Translations under genes and position numbers: made by a program
Notes under the pieces: generated by a model
What the model was told of the DNA's origin: nothing
The model's input: only the letters and a program-made list of their open reading frames with translations
Database searches by the model: none
NCBI RefSeq assembly: GCF_014196255.1
Contig: NZ_JACIDH010000009.1
Span: 83,233-147,232, forward strand
Length of the DNA: 64,000 nucleotides
Source: Sphingomonas pseudosanguinis
GTDB taxonomy: Bacteria > Pseudomonadota > Alphaproteobacteria > Sphingomonadales > Sphingomonadaceae
Direction: 5' to 3'
In this document: positions 54,658-64,000 of the stretch, piece by piece
How the letters are laid out: each line of letters starts with the position of its first letter
Numbering within the stretch: position 1 is the first letter of the stretch

Positions 54658-55458
54658 TCATGCCGAAATCACACGGTTCTTCGAGGTGTCCAGTTGCTTG
54701 GGATTGTCGAAGCGGGTGAGATCGCCTACTTCAGCGACCAGCGTCGCAGCGCTGACCAGCCTGATACCGCGCAGGACCTGTAGATTGCGGACCAGCGGCG
54801 CAAAACACCATGCGTCCACCGCTTCAGTCAGCGCCGCTTCTAAGCGCCCAACCCGTGCCTGCGCCTCCAGCACCCGCTTCTGCATTTCCTCGAATGCCAG
54901 CTGTTGGTGGGGAAAATCGAACCGCTGCTCGGACAACCACCGCCAGTACATTTTCGTCCAGGCCGCCTTGCCGCCGAAACGACGATCATGACGCAACAGG
55001 AAGCTGCGCACTGTCTGCTTGGCTCCGATGGCATCATCTTGCGCGCTGCGTCGCGCGCGGATGAGATCGCGTACCGCCTCGTGCGCTTCGTCCGGTATCC
55101 AGATTGCGGTGAGTTCGCCAGCGCGTAGCAGCCGCGCCAGGGTCATCGCGTCACGCCGGTCCGTCTTTACATGGTCACCTGGGCGCCGCGGCATCATCGA
55201 GGGGGCGATGACGATGCAATTCTGTCCCAGCTTCGTCAGCAGCCGATGCAAGCCATACCCGCAGGGACCAGCTTCGTAGCAGACGTTCAACGTCACGCCC
55301 GGTCCAGTCAGCCGCTTGACCAGCTTCCTGATCGCATCGTCCTCGTTGGCGACCGTGCCGACGAAACGTACCTCGCCTCCGCGTTCCCCATCGGCAACCG
55401 CGACCGCGATGGTTTCCTTATGAACGTCCAGACCAACGTATTTCACTGCCTCCGTCAT
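54658..55458 (-). pseudogene. Second IS110-family transposase, 3'-truncated
   Basis: 266 residues from the ATG at 55458. The RuvC-like DEDD domain is intact (YVGLDVHKETIAVAVADG; CYEAGPCGYGLHRLL; VKTDRRDAMTLARLLRAGEL) and the second domain begins (NLQVLRGIRLVSAATLVAEV) but stops after FDNPKQLD, well short of the usual 350-400 residues. It is unlike the copy at 42-45 kb, so two different IS110-type elements are present. The cut end abuts istA. Confidence 0.88.
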
Positions 55459-55721
55459 GACTCGTCTCCGCTGCTGACAAATCCATCATCAGCATCTCAG
55501 ATTCGAGCCTCCGAGGCTCCGGCAGTCATGGGGTCTAAGCCCGGCGACCGTCCCGATTGGGATGGCATTTCGAAAATCCGTTTCAACGGGTCGCCAGTTG
55601 CCACCCGTTCCAAGACCGGAATGATCGCTTCGATGTTGCCTCCCTTACGGATACAGGAGGAGCAATCCCAATGACGCTGTCGGTCTTCCACGCATAAGCC
55701 GCCATTGCTGATGCCGCCTAA

Positions 55722-55732
55722 TGGTAGTACCA
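55722..55732 (+). promoter_or_regulatory. LldR operator 1
   Basis: TGGTAGTACCA, a near-perfect palindrome matching the TGGTnnnACCA core of FadR-type GntR regulators including LldR. It lies about 108 bp before the lldP start. Confidence 0.7.
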
Positions 55733-55808
55733 GAAAGAAATAGGTTATCAGCAGACGTAATTGACTGCCCCAACAAAATGCCCAATTTTTCCTTTGAAAA
55801 TAAATTTC

Positions 55809-55819
55809 TGGTACTACCA
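55809..55819 (+). promoter_or_regulatory. LldR operator 2
   Basis: TGGTACTACCA, the exact reverse complement of operator 1, 87 bp downstream of it and 20 bp before lldP. Two operators on both sides of the promoter repeat the O1/O2 layout known for E. coli lldPRD. Confidence 0.7.
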
Positions 55820-55839
55820 GATTCAAGGAGAGGGATGCC

Positions 55840-57513
55840 ATGGGAGTCTGGGCACAGAACTACGATCCGCTTGGTAATATCTGGCTGTCCAGTATGGTCG
55901 CGGCTATTCCAATCGTTTTTTTCTTTCTGGCGCTGACGGTCTTTCGCCTGAAAGGATATATCGCCGGCACCATCACCGTTGCATTGACGCTGGCGGTCGC
56001 GATCGGGCTGTATGGCATGCCAATCAACAGTGCGCTGGCCGCTGGCGTGTTCGGGTTCTTTTATGGTCTCTGGCCGATCGCGTGGATCATCCTCGGCGCG
56101 GTGTTCCTTTACCGGATCGCGGTCGCGACCGGAGCATTCGACATTATCCGCCAGTCGATCCTGACCGTGACCGAGGATCAGCGGTTGCAACTCTTGCTGG
56201 TCGGCTTCGCGTTCGGTGCATTTCTCGAAGGGGCAGCCGGGTTCGGTGCGCCGGTCGCGATTACCTCGGCGCTGCTGGTCGGACTGGGGTTCCGCCCGCT
56301 TTATGCCGCTGGGCTGTGCCTGATCGCCAATACCGCGCCGGTGGCGTTCGGAGCGATGGGCATTCCGATCGTCGTCGCGGGTCAGGTGACCGGCATCGAT
56401 CCGTTCCTGATCGGACAGATGGCCGGGCGGCAGTTGCCGTTGCTCTCGGTCATCGTGCCCTTCTGGTTGATCCTCATCATGGATGGTCCGCGCGGCGTGC
56501 GCGAGACATGGCCCGCCATCCTCGTCGCGGGCGGTTCGTTCGCGATCGTCCAGTTCCTGACCGCCAACTTCATCGGGCCGGAACTGCCCGATATCACCGC
56601 CGCCCTCGCCTCGCTGATCGCGCTGCCGGTGTTCCTGCGCTTCTGGCAGCCCAAGCGCATCTTCCGCTTTGATGCGGCCGAGGTCGCCGCCGACGGCGCG
56701 GTACCGGTCGCACCGATCACGACGCAGACCGTGCGCCATTCGCCGGCGAAGATCGCTTGGGCATGGTCGCCGTTCCTGATCCTAACGGTGTTCGTGACGC
56801 TGTGGAGCATCGCCCCGGTCAAGGCATTGTTCGCCGCCGACGGACCGCTCGCGCATCTTGTCCTTAAGCTGCACGTACCCTTTCTCGACAAGCTGGTAGC
56901 CAAGGTGCCGCCGATCGTGAAGCAGGTCACGCCGTACGAAGCGGTCTACAAGTTCGACTGGCTGTCGGCGACCGGCACCGCGATCATGTTGGCGGCGATC
57001 GTCACCATCGCCTTCCTGCGGATGAAGCCCGCAGAGGCCGTGCGGACGTTCGGCGATACGCTGAAAAGCCTCGCAATTCCGATCTACTCGATCGGCATGG
57101 TCCTCGCCTTTGCGTTCCTCGCCAATTATTCGGGACTGTCGGCGACCCTGGCACTGGCGCTGGCGCATACCGGATCGGCGTTTACCTTCTTCTCGCCGTT
57201 CCTGGGATGGCTGGGCGTGTTCCTGACCGGATCGGATACTTCGGCCAACGCGCTGTTCGCCGCGCTCCAGGCCAATACCGCGCATCAGATCGGGGTCAGC
57301 GACGTGCTGCTGGTCGCGGTCAACACCACCGGCGGCGTCACCGGCAAGATGATCTCGCCGCAGTCGATCGCGATCGCCTGTGCTGCCGTCGGGCTGGTGG
57401 GCAAGGAGTCGGACCTGTTTCGCTTCACCGTGCGCCACAGCCTGCCGCTGTGCGCGCTGGTAGGGGTCATCACGACGATCCAGGCGTACCTCGTGCCATG
57501 GATGATCCCGTGA
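55840..57513 (+). CDS. lldP: L-lactate permease
   Basis: 557 residues, the normal length. About twelve or more membrane helices and the family segments [56 protein letters not shown] and [20 protein letters not shown] identify LctP/LldP. It brings in L-lactate (and often glycolate) with protons. AAGGAG at 55825-55830 precedes the ATG. The lldR start overlaps its end. First gene of the lld operon. Confidence 0.95.
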   Translation: MGVWAQNYDPLGNIWLSSMVAAIPIVFFFLALTVFRLKGYIAGTITVALTLAVAIGLYGMPINSALAAGVFGFFYGLWPIAWIILGAVFLYRIAVATGAFDIIRQSILTVTEDQRLQLLLVGFAFGAFLEGAAGFGAPVAITSALLVGLGFRPLYAAGLCLIANTAPVAFGAMGIPIVVAGQVTGIDPFLIGQMAGRQLPLLSVIVPFWLILIMDGPRGVRETWPAILVAGGSFAIVQFLTANFIGPELPDITAALASLIALPVFLRFWQPKRIFRFDAAEVAADGAVPVAPITTQTVRHSPAKIAWAWSPFLILTVFVTLWSIAPVKALFAADGPLAHLVLKLHVPFLDKLVAKVPPIVKQVTPYEAVYKFDWLSATGTAIMLAAIVTIAFLRMKPAEAVRTFGDTLKSLAIPIYSIGMVLAFAFLANYSGLSATLALALAHTGSAFTFFSPFLGWLGVFLTGSDTSANALFAALQANTAHQIGVSDVLLVAVNTTGGVTGKMISPQSIAIACAAVGLVGKESDLFRFTVRHSLPLCALVGVITTIQAYLVPWMIP

Positions 57514-58289
57514 GCGCGGTCGGGAACGCAGCACCCAGCGCATCGGGCCGGGCCGAAGCCGCGATCGAGGCGTTGATCGTCGAGCGCAAGCTGCTACCGG
57601 GAGCGCGGCTCCCGTCCGAACGCGCGCTGGCGGACACGCTTGGGGTATCGCGCAACATTCTGCGCGAGGCGATGAACCGGTTGGTATCGCGGGGACGGAT
57701 CATCATCCGCCCGCGCGCCGGCGCAATCCTCGCCGAACCGTCGGCGCAGTGGACGCAGGCGATGATCGCCGAACCGCTCGCTCCGCTGGTCGAGGGCAAT
57801 CCGGGCTACGGCCACGACATTTTCGAGGTGCGCGAGTCGCTGGACGGCACCGCCGCCTATCACGCCGCACGGCGGGCCGACGCAGTCGATAAAGACCGTA
57901 TCCGCCGCCGGTTCGACGCGATGGAGAAGCTGCATGCCGCCGGTGATGTCGCTGCCGAGGCGCATGCCGACGCCGCGTTCCACCTCGCCATCGCGCATGC
58001 CTCACGCAACGCGGTGCTGACCCATGTCATGTCGAGTCTGTTCGGGCTGCTCCATACCAGCATCTCGCAGACCCGCGAAAAAATCTACGCGGTGCCGCGC
58101 ACCTTCGAGGAATTGTCGGCGCAGCACCGCGCGATCATGGAGCGGATCGTCGCTGGCGATGCCGAGGGCGCGCGCGATGCCGCCGACGTCCATCTCGAAT
58201 TCGTGCGCACGACGGTCCGACGGGTCGAGGACGACCTTGCCCGCGCCGAACGCGCCGCCGCCGCACCAGATCTGGGAACGATCCGATGA
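57498..58289 (+). CDS. lldR: FadR-type GntR regulator of lactate genes
   Basis: 263 residues if started at the ATG at 57498 (16-nt overlap with lldP); a GTG at 57510 overlapping the stop is equally possible. The N-terminal winged helix ([37 protein letters not shown]) and the C-terminal FCD domain with metal-binding His and Asp residues ([42 protein letters not shown]) are present. LldR binds TGGT/ACCA sites and is controlled by L-lactate; two such sites flank the lldP promoter. Confidence 0.88.
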   Translation: MDDPVSAVGNAAPSASGRAEAAIEALIVERKLLPGARLPSERALADTLGVSRNILREAMNRLVSRGRIIIRPRAGAILAEPSAQWTQAMIAEPLAPLVEGNPGYGHDIFEVRESLDGTAAYHAARRADAVDKDRIRRRFDAMEKLHAAGDVAAEAHADAAFHLAIAHASRNAVLTHVMSSLFGLLHTSISQTREKIYAVPRTFEELSAQHRAIMERIVAGDAEGARDAADVHLEFVRTTVRRVEDDLARAERAAAAPDLGTIR

Positions 58290-59419
58290 TTATTTCTGCC
58301 ACCACCGATTATCGCGAAGCGGCCCGCCGTCGTCTACCGCCGTTCCTGTTCCACTATATCGACGGTGGCGCCTATGCCGAACATACGCTTCGCCATAACG
58401 TCTCCGACTTGTCCGACGTGGCGCTGCGCCAGCGGGTGCTGTGCGATGTTGCCGACATCGATCTTTCCACTACCCTGTTTGGCCAGTCGCTTGGTATGCC
58501 GGTGGTGTTGGCTCCGGTCGGGCTGACCGGCATGTATGCGAGACGCGGTGAGGTTCAGGCCGCGCGCGCGGCAGCGGCCAAGCAGGTGCCCTTCACCCTG
58601 TCGACGGTATCGGTCTGCGCGATTGACGAGGTGCAGCGCCAGTCGAGTGCGCCGATCTGGTTCCAGCTCTATGTGCTGAAGGATCGCGGCTTCATGCGCG
58701 ACGCGCTCGAACGCGCGCAGGCGGCGGGGGTTGAGACGCTGGTCTTTACGGTCGACATGCCGGTGCCGGGCGCGCGCTATCGCGATGCGCATTCCGGCAT
58801 GTCAGGGCCCAATGCTGCGTGGCGGCGGATGCTGCAGGCGGTCACCCATCCGCGCTGGGCATGGGACGTCGGGATTCACGGGCGACCGCACGATCTGGGC
58901 AACATCTCGGCCTATCGCGGGGCCGCCACCGGGCTTGCCGATTACATCGGGTGGCTCGGCGCGAACTTCGATCCGTCGATCAGCTGGCGCGACCTGCAAT
59001 GGATTCGCGATACCTGGAAAGGATCGATCGTCATTAAGGGCATCCTCGACGCCGAGGATGCGCGGGAAGCAGTGCGCTTCGGCGCGCAGGGCATTGTCGT
59101 GTCAAACCATGGCGGGAGGCAGCTCGACGGCGTGCTGTCGTCGGCGCGCGCGCTGCCCGCCATCGCCGATGCGGTAAAGGGGCAGGTGTCGATCCTAGCC
59201 GATTCCGGGATACGCTCGGGGCTCGACGTCGTGCGGATGCTGGCGCTCGGCGCGGATGCCGCGATGCTCGGCCGCGCGTTCATCTATGCACTCGCCGCCG
59301 ACGGGCAGGCCGGTGTCGCCAACCTCCTCGAACTGTTCGACCGGGAGATGCGCGTTGCAATGGCGCTGACCGGGGTACGGACGATCGCGGAAATCGATTC
59401 AACCATCATCGCGCGCTGA
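58286..59419 (+). CDS. lldD: FMN-dependent L-lactate dehydrogenase
   Basis: 377 residues. The alpha-hydroxy-acid oxidase fold is complete: N-terminal [34 protein letters not shown], and the active-site His and Arg in [20 protein letters not shown], then the phosphate-binding [20 protein letters not shown]. It oxidises L-lactate to pyruvate at the inner membrane with electrons to quinone. The start overlaps lldR by 4 nt (ATGA), completing the lldPRD order known from E. coli. Confidence 0.95.
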   Translation: MIISATTDYREAARRRLPPFLFHYIDGGAYAEHTLRHNVSDLSDVALRQRVLCDVADIDLSTTLFGQSLGMPVVLAPVGLTGMYARRGEVQAARAAAAKQVPFTLSTVSVCAIDEVQRQSSAPIWFQLYVLKDRGFMRDALERAQAAGVETLVFTVDMPVPGARYRDAHSGMSGPNAAWRRMLQAVTHPRWAWDVGIHGRPHDLGNISAYRGAATGLADYIGWLGANFDPSISWRDLQWIRDTWKGSIVIKGILDAEDAREAVRFGAQGIVVSNHGGRQLDGVLSSARALPAIADAVKGQVSILADSGIRSGLDVVRMLALGADAAMLGRAFIYALAADGQAGVANLLELFDREMRVAMALTGVRTIAEIDSTIIAR

Positions 59420-59469
59420 CGCGGATCTCACCGGCGCGGGCGCCGGACCATCAGTACAGGGGATACAGG

Positions 59470-60912
59470 ATGCCGCATTTCAGGCAGCGGACGACCCGTG
59501 CCGTCTTGCTTTCGGGGCTGATGCTGGCGGGCACGACGCCTGCCGTTGCGCAGACCGCCGCAGACTATAAGGCGCTGCGCAGCAAGGTGGACGAGTTGCA
59601 GCGCCAGCTCGACACGGTACAACGCGCGCTGACCGCGAAGGAGCCGCGCGGAACGCCGCCGGTCATGGCCGCCGCGTCGCCTCCGGCCACCGACGCGCCG
59701 CGGCAGCAGGGCCTCTCCGACCCGCTGCACCGGCCGGCGGGTGCGCCGTCGGTCTTGGCGCAGGGCGGACCATCGGCGCTACCCGCCGGATACGGCTTCC
59801 GCATCGGCGAAACCAATTTTCACATCAGCGGCTTCATCAAGGGCGACCTGATCTTCAGCCGTTACGGTAATGGCGACACTGCAACCAATCCGCTGGGCCG
59901 CGAACTGTCGCTGCCGCAATCGATCCCGGTCGGTGGGCGGCGATCTGGCATTCTCGCCGATGCGTCGGCCAAACAGTCGCGGATCGCGTTCCAGACCGCG
60001 ACGCCGATCGGCGAGAAGTGGCTGACGACGCTGATCGAAGCGGACTTTCAGGTTGCTCCGGCGGTGTCCGGCGGCGAGCGCGCGCTCAACCCCTATACCT
60101 TCGGATTGCGTCGCGCGGTCGCTGGTTATGGCGGGTTCGCGATTGGGCAGGACTGGAGCAACTTTCAATATGTTGCCGCCCTGCCTGAAACGGCCGATTT
60201 CGTCGGGGTAACCGACGGCACCGTGCTGGTTCGGCAGATGCTGCTGCGCTACAGTCATCCGGTCGGCAACGGGTGGACCATCTCCGCTTCGATCGAGAAC
60301 CCGGAAACCGTGTCGGCGATGGCCGGTGCGCCCGCACTGGCCGACAATGACGATGACAGCGTTCCCGACCTGACCGGACAATTGCTCTGGTCGGCGAAGG
60401 GGGCCAGCCTGTCGCTGACCGGGCTGTTTCGATCGATGCGGGTCGACCCCGCCAACGGTCGACCGGCGGTAACGGCACAGGGCTATGGAGTGTCGCTGGC
60501 CGGGATTGCACCGCTGCCGACCGGCAAGGGCGACGATATCCGTTTCATGATGACCGGCGGTCGCGGGCTGGGGCGCTATGTCGGCGCCAACGTCGCGGCC
60601 GATGCGATCTACGACACGGTGAACGATCGGCTCGTGCCGGTTCCGTTGCTCGCAGGCTTTGCCGGGGTCCGCCATTTCTGGATCGGCACGCTGCGCAGTA
60701 CCTGGATGGGGTCGTTCCAACGGATCTGGAACCCGGCCACGGCCTCGCCGCTGTCGACGCGCCAGGTGTGGGACACCGCGGTCAACCTGTTCGTGTCGCC
60801 GCTGCCACGCCTCGACCTCGGCGTCGAGCTGCGCGTGTCGCACCGCGAACTTGTGAACGGCGCAAGCGGCATGCTCGAACGGCTGCACTTTACGGTGAAA
60901 CAAGGATTTTGA
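59470..60912 (+). CDS. DcaP-like outer-membrane porin
   Basis: 480 residues. A signal peptide (to about residue 28) is followed by a short coiled coil (DYKALRSKVDELQRQLDTVQ), a Pro/Ala linker and a long beta-barrel that ends in a terminal aromatic (FTVKQGF). The barrel start INFHI-like GFIKGDLIFSRYGNG and RIAFQTATPIGEKWLTTLIE match the DcaP/trimeric porin group, which takes up small organic acids. It starts 50 bp after lldD and probably supplies lactate or other acids to the periplasm. Confidence 0.8.
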   Translation: MPHFRQRTTRAVLLSGLMLAGTTPAVAQTAADYKALRSKVDELQRQLDTVQRALTAKEPRGTPPVMAAASPPATDAPRQQGLSDPLHRPAGAPSVLAQGGPSALPAGYGFRIGETNFHISGFIKGDLIFSRYGNGDTATNPLGRELSLPQSIPVGGRRSGILADASAKQSRIAFQTATPIGEKWLTTLIEADFQVAPAVSGGERALNPYTFGLRRAVAGYGGFAIGQDWSNFQYVAALPETADFVGVTDGTVLVRQMLLRYSHPVGNGWTISASIENPETVSAMAGAPALADNDDDSVPDLTGQLLWSAKGASLSLTGLFRSMRVDPANGRPAVTAQGYGVSLAGIAPLPTGKGDDIRFMMTGGRGLGRYVGANVAADAIYDTVNDRLVPVPLLAGFAGVRHFWIGTLRSTWMGSFQRIWNPATASPLSTRQVWDTAVNLFVSPLPRLDLGVELRVSHRELVNGASGMLERLHFTVKQGF

Positions 60913-61014
60913 ACCGGCCGGTCGACGGTTCGTGTGCCGAACGAAATACGACCGCCGATTGAATCAGATACCCCGACGCGGGACCACCCGCGCGGAGAGC
61001 ATGGGGAACGAGCA

Positions 61015-63720
61015 ATGACGCAATATGTCTATCGCTTCGGCGGCGGGGTGTCGGACGGGGGATCGGGCGACAAGACGCTTTTGGGGGGCAAGGGCGCGAA
61101 CCTTGCCGAAATGGCGTCGATCGGCCTGCCGGTGCCGCCGGGCTTCACCATCGCGACGACGATGTGTACGCGCTATTACGAGGACGGCCAGACCTTCCCC
61201 GACAGCTTGCGCGACGAGGTCGCGACCGGCATCGCGCATATCGAGGGGATCACGGGCAAGCGCTTCGGGGACGAGGCCGACCCGCTGCTCGTCTCGGTCC
61301 GCTCGGGCGCGCGGGTATCGATGCCGGGCATGATGGACACGGTGCTGAACCTCGGCCTCAACGACGCGACGGTCGAGGGGCTCGCCAAGGTATCCGACGA
61401 TCCGCGCTTCGCGTGGGACAGCTATCGCCGCTTCATCCAGATGTATTCGGACGTCGTGCTCGAACTCGACCACGGCCGGTTCGAGGAAGCGCTGGAGATC
61501 GCCAAGGAAGATCGCGGCTATTATCTCGACACCGACCTCACCGCCGACGACTGGCGCGCGCTTGTTGGCCAGTACAAGGAGATCGTCGTCGAACTGTGGG
61601 GCAAGCCGTTCCCGCAGGACGTGCATGACCAGCTCTGGGGCGCGATCGGTGCGGTGTTCGGGTCGTGGCAGGCGGACCGGGCAAAGGTCTATCGCCGGCT
61701 GAACGACATTCCGGGCGACTGGGGCACCGCCGTCAACGTGCAGGCGATGGTGTTCGGCAACATGGGCGACACCTCGGCCACCGGCGTCGCCTTCACCCGC
61801 GATCCGTCGAAGGGCGACAATGCCTATTACGGCGAATTCCTCATCAACGCTCAAGGGGAAGACGTGGTCGCGGGCATCCGCACCCCGCAATATCTGACCA
61901 GGGCGGCGCGCGAGGCGGCATCGGCCAAGCCGCTGTCGATGGAAGAGGCGATGCCCGAGGCCTATGCCGAACTCGCCGCCGTGTTCGACCGGCTCGAGCG
62001 GCACTACCGCGACATGCAGGACATCGAATTCACGGTGCAGCAGGGCAAGCTGTGGATGCTCCAGACCCGCTCGGGCAAGCGCACCGCCAAGGCCGCATTG
62101 AAGATCGCGGTCGACATGGCTGAAGAGGGCCTCATCACCCGCGAGGAAGCGATCGCCCGCGTCGATCCGCAGGCGCTCGACCAACTGCTCCACCCGACGC
62201 TCGACCCGAATGCGACCCGCGACGTGCTGACCAAGGGGTTGCCCGCTTCGCCGGGTGCCGCCAGCGGCATCGCGGTGTTCGACAGCGACACCGCCGAGCG
62301 CCGCTCGAACGCGGGTGATGCGGTGATCCTGATCCGCACCGAAACCTCGCCCGAAGACATTCATGGCATGCACGCGGCGCGCGGCATCCTGACCGCGCGC
62401 GGCGGCATGACCAGCCACGCCGCCGTCGTCGCGCGCGGCATGGGCCGTCCCTGCGTCTCGGGCGCGGGCAGCATCTCGATCGATGCGAAGGCGGGGGTGA
62501 TGAAGGTCGCCGGCCGCGAAATCCGCGAGGGCGATATCGTCACGATCGACGGTGCGACCGGCGAGGTGATGGCGGGCGCGGTCGCGACCGTGCAGCCCGA
62601 ACTGGCGGGCGACTTCGGCACGCTGATGGAATGGGCCGACGGGGTGCGCCGCCTGAAGGTGCGCGCCAATGCCGAAACCCCGCTCGACTGCCGCACCGCG
62701 CGCGACTTCGGCGCCGAGGGCATTGGTCTGTGCCGCACCGAGCACATGTTCTTCGAACAGTCGCGCATTACGTCGGTCCGCCAGATGATCCTTGCCGAGG
62801 ACGAGGCGGGCCGCCGCGCCGCGCTCGACAAGCTGCTGCCCGAACAGCGCAGCGACTTCGTCGAAATCTTCGAGGTGATGGTCGGGCTGCCCTGCACCAT
62901 CCGCCTGCTCGACCCGCCGCTCCACGAATTCCTGCCGCACGAGGAAGCCGAATTCGCCGAAGTGGCCGAGGCCGCCGGGATCGGCGTCGATCAGCTGAAG
63001 CGCCGCGCGGGCGAGCTCCACGAATTCAACCCGATGCTCGGCCATCGCGGGTGTCGCCTGGGCGTCACCTATCCCGAAATCTACGAGATGCAGGCGCGCG
63101 CGATCTTCGAGGCGGCGGTGATCGTCGCCGAGAAATCAGGCGAGGCCCCGATCCCCGAGGTCATGATCCCACTGGTCGCCACCCGTCGCGAGCTGGAACT
63201 GATGAAGGCGGTGGTCGACAAGGCGGCGCAGGACGTGTTCGCTGACAAGGGGCGGACCATCGAGTATCTGGTCGGCACGATGATCGAACTGCCGCGCGCC
63301 GCGCTGAAAGCCGGCGAGATCGCGGAAGCCGGTGAATTCTTCTCGTTCGGCACCAACGACCTGACCCAGACGACCTTGGGCGTCAGCCGCGACGACGCCA
63401 GCCGCTTCCTCGGTGCTTATGTCGAACAGGGCATCTATGCCCGCGACCCGTTCGTCAGCCTCGACGTCGAGGGGGTGGGCGAACTGGTCGAACTCGCCGC
63501 CGAGCGCGGCCGCAAGACCCGCCCCGACATCAAGCTCGGCATCTGCGGCGAGCATGGCGGCGATCCGGCGTCGATTGCCTTCTGCGAGAAGGTCGGGCTC
63601 GATTACGTCTCGGCCAGCCCCTACCGCGTCCCGATCGCAAGGCTCGCGGCGGCGCAGGTAGCCTTGGCTAGAAGCTGCAATGTAGTCCGGGTTCGGTCTG
63701 ACTCATCCGTTCCTGGATGA
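61015..63720 (+). CDS. ppdK: Pyruvate, phosphate dikinase
   Basis: 901 residues from the ATG at 61015 (MTQYVYRFGGG). The ATP-grasp part (LLGGKGANLAEMASIGLPVP), the catalytic His of the swivel domain (RGGMTSHAAVVARGMGRPCV) and the PEP/pyruvate barrel with catalytic Cys (KLGICGEHGGDPASIAFCEK) are intact. It makes PEP from pyruvate, ATP and phosphate, so it can feed lactate carbon into gluconeogenesis. After RVPIARLAAAQVALA the usual end, about 16 residues follow (RSCNVVRVRSDSSVPG) that look unlike family members, suggesting that downstream DNA was replaced. It lies 102 bp after the porin and may share its transcript. Confidence 0.92.
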   Translation: MTQYVYRFGGGVSDGGSGDKTLLGGKGANLAEMASIGLPVPPGFTIATTMCTRYYEDGQTFPDSLRDEVATGIAHIEGITGKRFGDEADPLLVSVRSGARVSMPGMMDTVLNLGLNDATVEGLAKVSDDPRFAWDSYRRFIQMYSDVVLELDHGRFEEALEIAKEDRGYYLDTDLTADDWRALVGQYKEIVVELWGKPFPQDVHDQLWGAIGAVFGSWQADRAKVYRRLNDIPGDWGTAVNVQAMVFGNMGDTSATGVAFTRDPSKGDNAYYGEFLINAQGEDVVAGIRTPQYLTRAAREAASAKPLSMEEAMPEAYAELAAVFDRLERHYRDMQDIEFTVQQGKLWMLQTRSGKRTAKAALKIAVDMAEEGLITREEAIARVDPQALDQLLHPTLDPNATRDVLTKGLPASPGAASGIAVFDSDTAERRSNAGDAVILIRTETSPEDIHGMHAARGILTARGGMTSHAAVVARGMGRPCVSGAGSISIDAKAGVMKVAGREIREGDIVTIDGATGEVMAGAVATVQPELAGDFGTLMEWADGVRRLKVRANAETPLDCRTARDFGAEGIGLCRTEHMFFEQSRITSVRQMILAEDEAGRRAALDKLLPEQRSDFVEIFEVMVGLPCTIRLLDPPLHEFLPHEEAEFAEVAEAAGIGVDQLKRRAGELHEFNPMLGHRGCRLGVTYPEIYEMQARAIFEAAVIVAEKSGEAPIPEVMIPLVATRRELELMKAVVDKAAQDVFADKGRTIEYLVGTMIELPRAALKAGEIAEAGEFFSFGTNDLTQTTLGVSRDDASRFLGAYVEQGIYARDPFVSLDVEGVGELVELAAERGRKTRPDIKLGICGEHGGDPASIAFCEKVGLDYVSASPYRVPIARLAAAQVALARSCNVVRVRSDSSVPG

Positions 63721-63721
63721 G
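63702..63721 (+). terminator. Hairpin at the end of ppdK
   Basis: CTCATCC (63702-63708) and GGATGAG (63715-63721) form a 7-bp stem across the ppdK stop codon. No T run follows, so it may be a weak terminator or an insertion-sequence end. Confidence 0.35.
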
Positions 63722-64000
63722 CGTTTGCCGCAAGCCGTATCTGCTGGTGCAGCGTGCGGGTGGTGCCCGCTCCAAAGAACCTCGACCCGTCCGTCTTGGA
63801 CGGTAGGGATCGACCAAAGTGGTCATCTTACCATAACCGCCTGACTCGTATGTGGTTCGACTGATAATGAAAAGGCTCTTTGACGCTGGTCGGCATTCTC
63901 AATTGGGAACCCCAGCCAGGATCACAGAAGGTGAGGGAGGGCACTTCACCTCTCGGGCGGCACCATTTCCCAAAACCTGTTCCCGATTGCGCTTTCTCGA
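63721..64000. other. Right-edge region without a gene
   Basis: 280 bp with no coding frame of sensible composition. It begins where the ppdK tail becomes atypical (from about 63672, just after a CTAG) and contains the small dyad CCGTC/GACGG near 63790. It may be the end of an insertion sequence that continues outside the window. Confidence 0.35.

Larger units (their letters stand above)
55459..55839. other. Leader region of the lactate operon
   Basis: The first half is the 5' flank of the IS110-family fragment with no gene; the second half, from about 55700, is AT-rich and holds the two operators and a possible promoter (TTGACT at 55761-55766 with a weak -10 near 55784) for lldP. Confidence 0.5.

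Noticed and set aside
1..64000. CRISPR arrays, tRNA or rRNA genes
   Set aside because: No regularly spaced repeats of CRISPR size, no conserved rRNA stretches and no tRNA arm sequences were recognised on reading both strands; a covariance search was not possible.

Overview
The window is GC-rich DNA that looks like a sphingomonad (Alphaproteobacteria, Sphingomonadales). Supporting signs are a Ros/MucR regulator, DcaP-type and MipA/OmpV outer-membrane proteins, a CsgG-like protein, small winged-helix and membrane-tethered LuxR regulators of sphingomonad type, and GGGGAGG hairpin repeats between genes. No rRNA, tRNA or CRISPR array was seen. Whether this is chromosome, chromid or plasmid cannot be decided from the sequence.

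Layout. (1) 0.1-8.6 kb, ordinary backbone genes: a MipA/TspO-like pair divergent from a TetR regulator with a palindromic operator, a transglutaminase-like protein, an HxlR regulator next to a PRISE-type reductase, YaiI/YqxD, FKBP, an OmpA-like lipoprotein and a cation/proton antiporter. (2) 8.6-23.8 kb, a mobilisation and accessory region: small proteins, a candidate oriT, then ribbon-helix-helix protein, TraD coupling protein and TraI (MobF) relaxase-helicase in overlapping frames, with no mating-pair genes in view. Downstream are a CsgG-like protein, a zinc-ribbon membrane protein, a MucR lacking its zinc ligands, an AT-rich orphan gene, an SRAP protein and several small regulators and membrane proteins. 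(3) 23.8-27.3 kb: a nearly gene-free stretch, two unrecognised membrane-associated proteins and a four-repeat membrane protein of COG4705 type. (4) 27.4-34.9 kb: a five-gene operon for an RND tripartite efflux pump with its own two-component system. (5) 35.8-41.0 kb: a complete Tn3-family transposon with 38-bp inverted repeats and an MFS transporter as cargo. (6) 41.1-46.5 kb: an integrase fragment, then a nest of four insertion sequences (IS3 inside IS110/IS1111 inside IS5 inside IS6), then a tolC-like pseudogene. (7) 46.5-52.2 kb: a glycerol module, glpD-glpR divergent from glpF-glpK-tpiA. (8) 52.2-55.5 kb: a graveyard of hsdM, IS256, Tn3, IS21 and IS110 fragments. (9) 55.7-63.7 kb: an L-lactate module, lldP-lldR-lldD with paired operators, followed by a DcaP-like porin and pyruvate phosphate dikinase.

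The two metabolic modules fit together. Glycerol is taken to DHAP and, by the operon's own triosephosphate isomerase, to glyceraldehyde-3-phosphate. L-lactate is taken to pyruvate and, by pyruvate phosphate dikinase, to PEP. Both are bordered by broken transposable elements, which suggests a C3-carbon island assembled by insertion sequences. The strongest items for a second look are the four-level insertion-sequence nest with a candidate bridge-RNA segment, the oriT candidate beside the relaxase operon, the zinc-less MucR, the glycerol and lactate modules with their operators, and the 47-residue membrane protein coupled to a double winged-helix protein.
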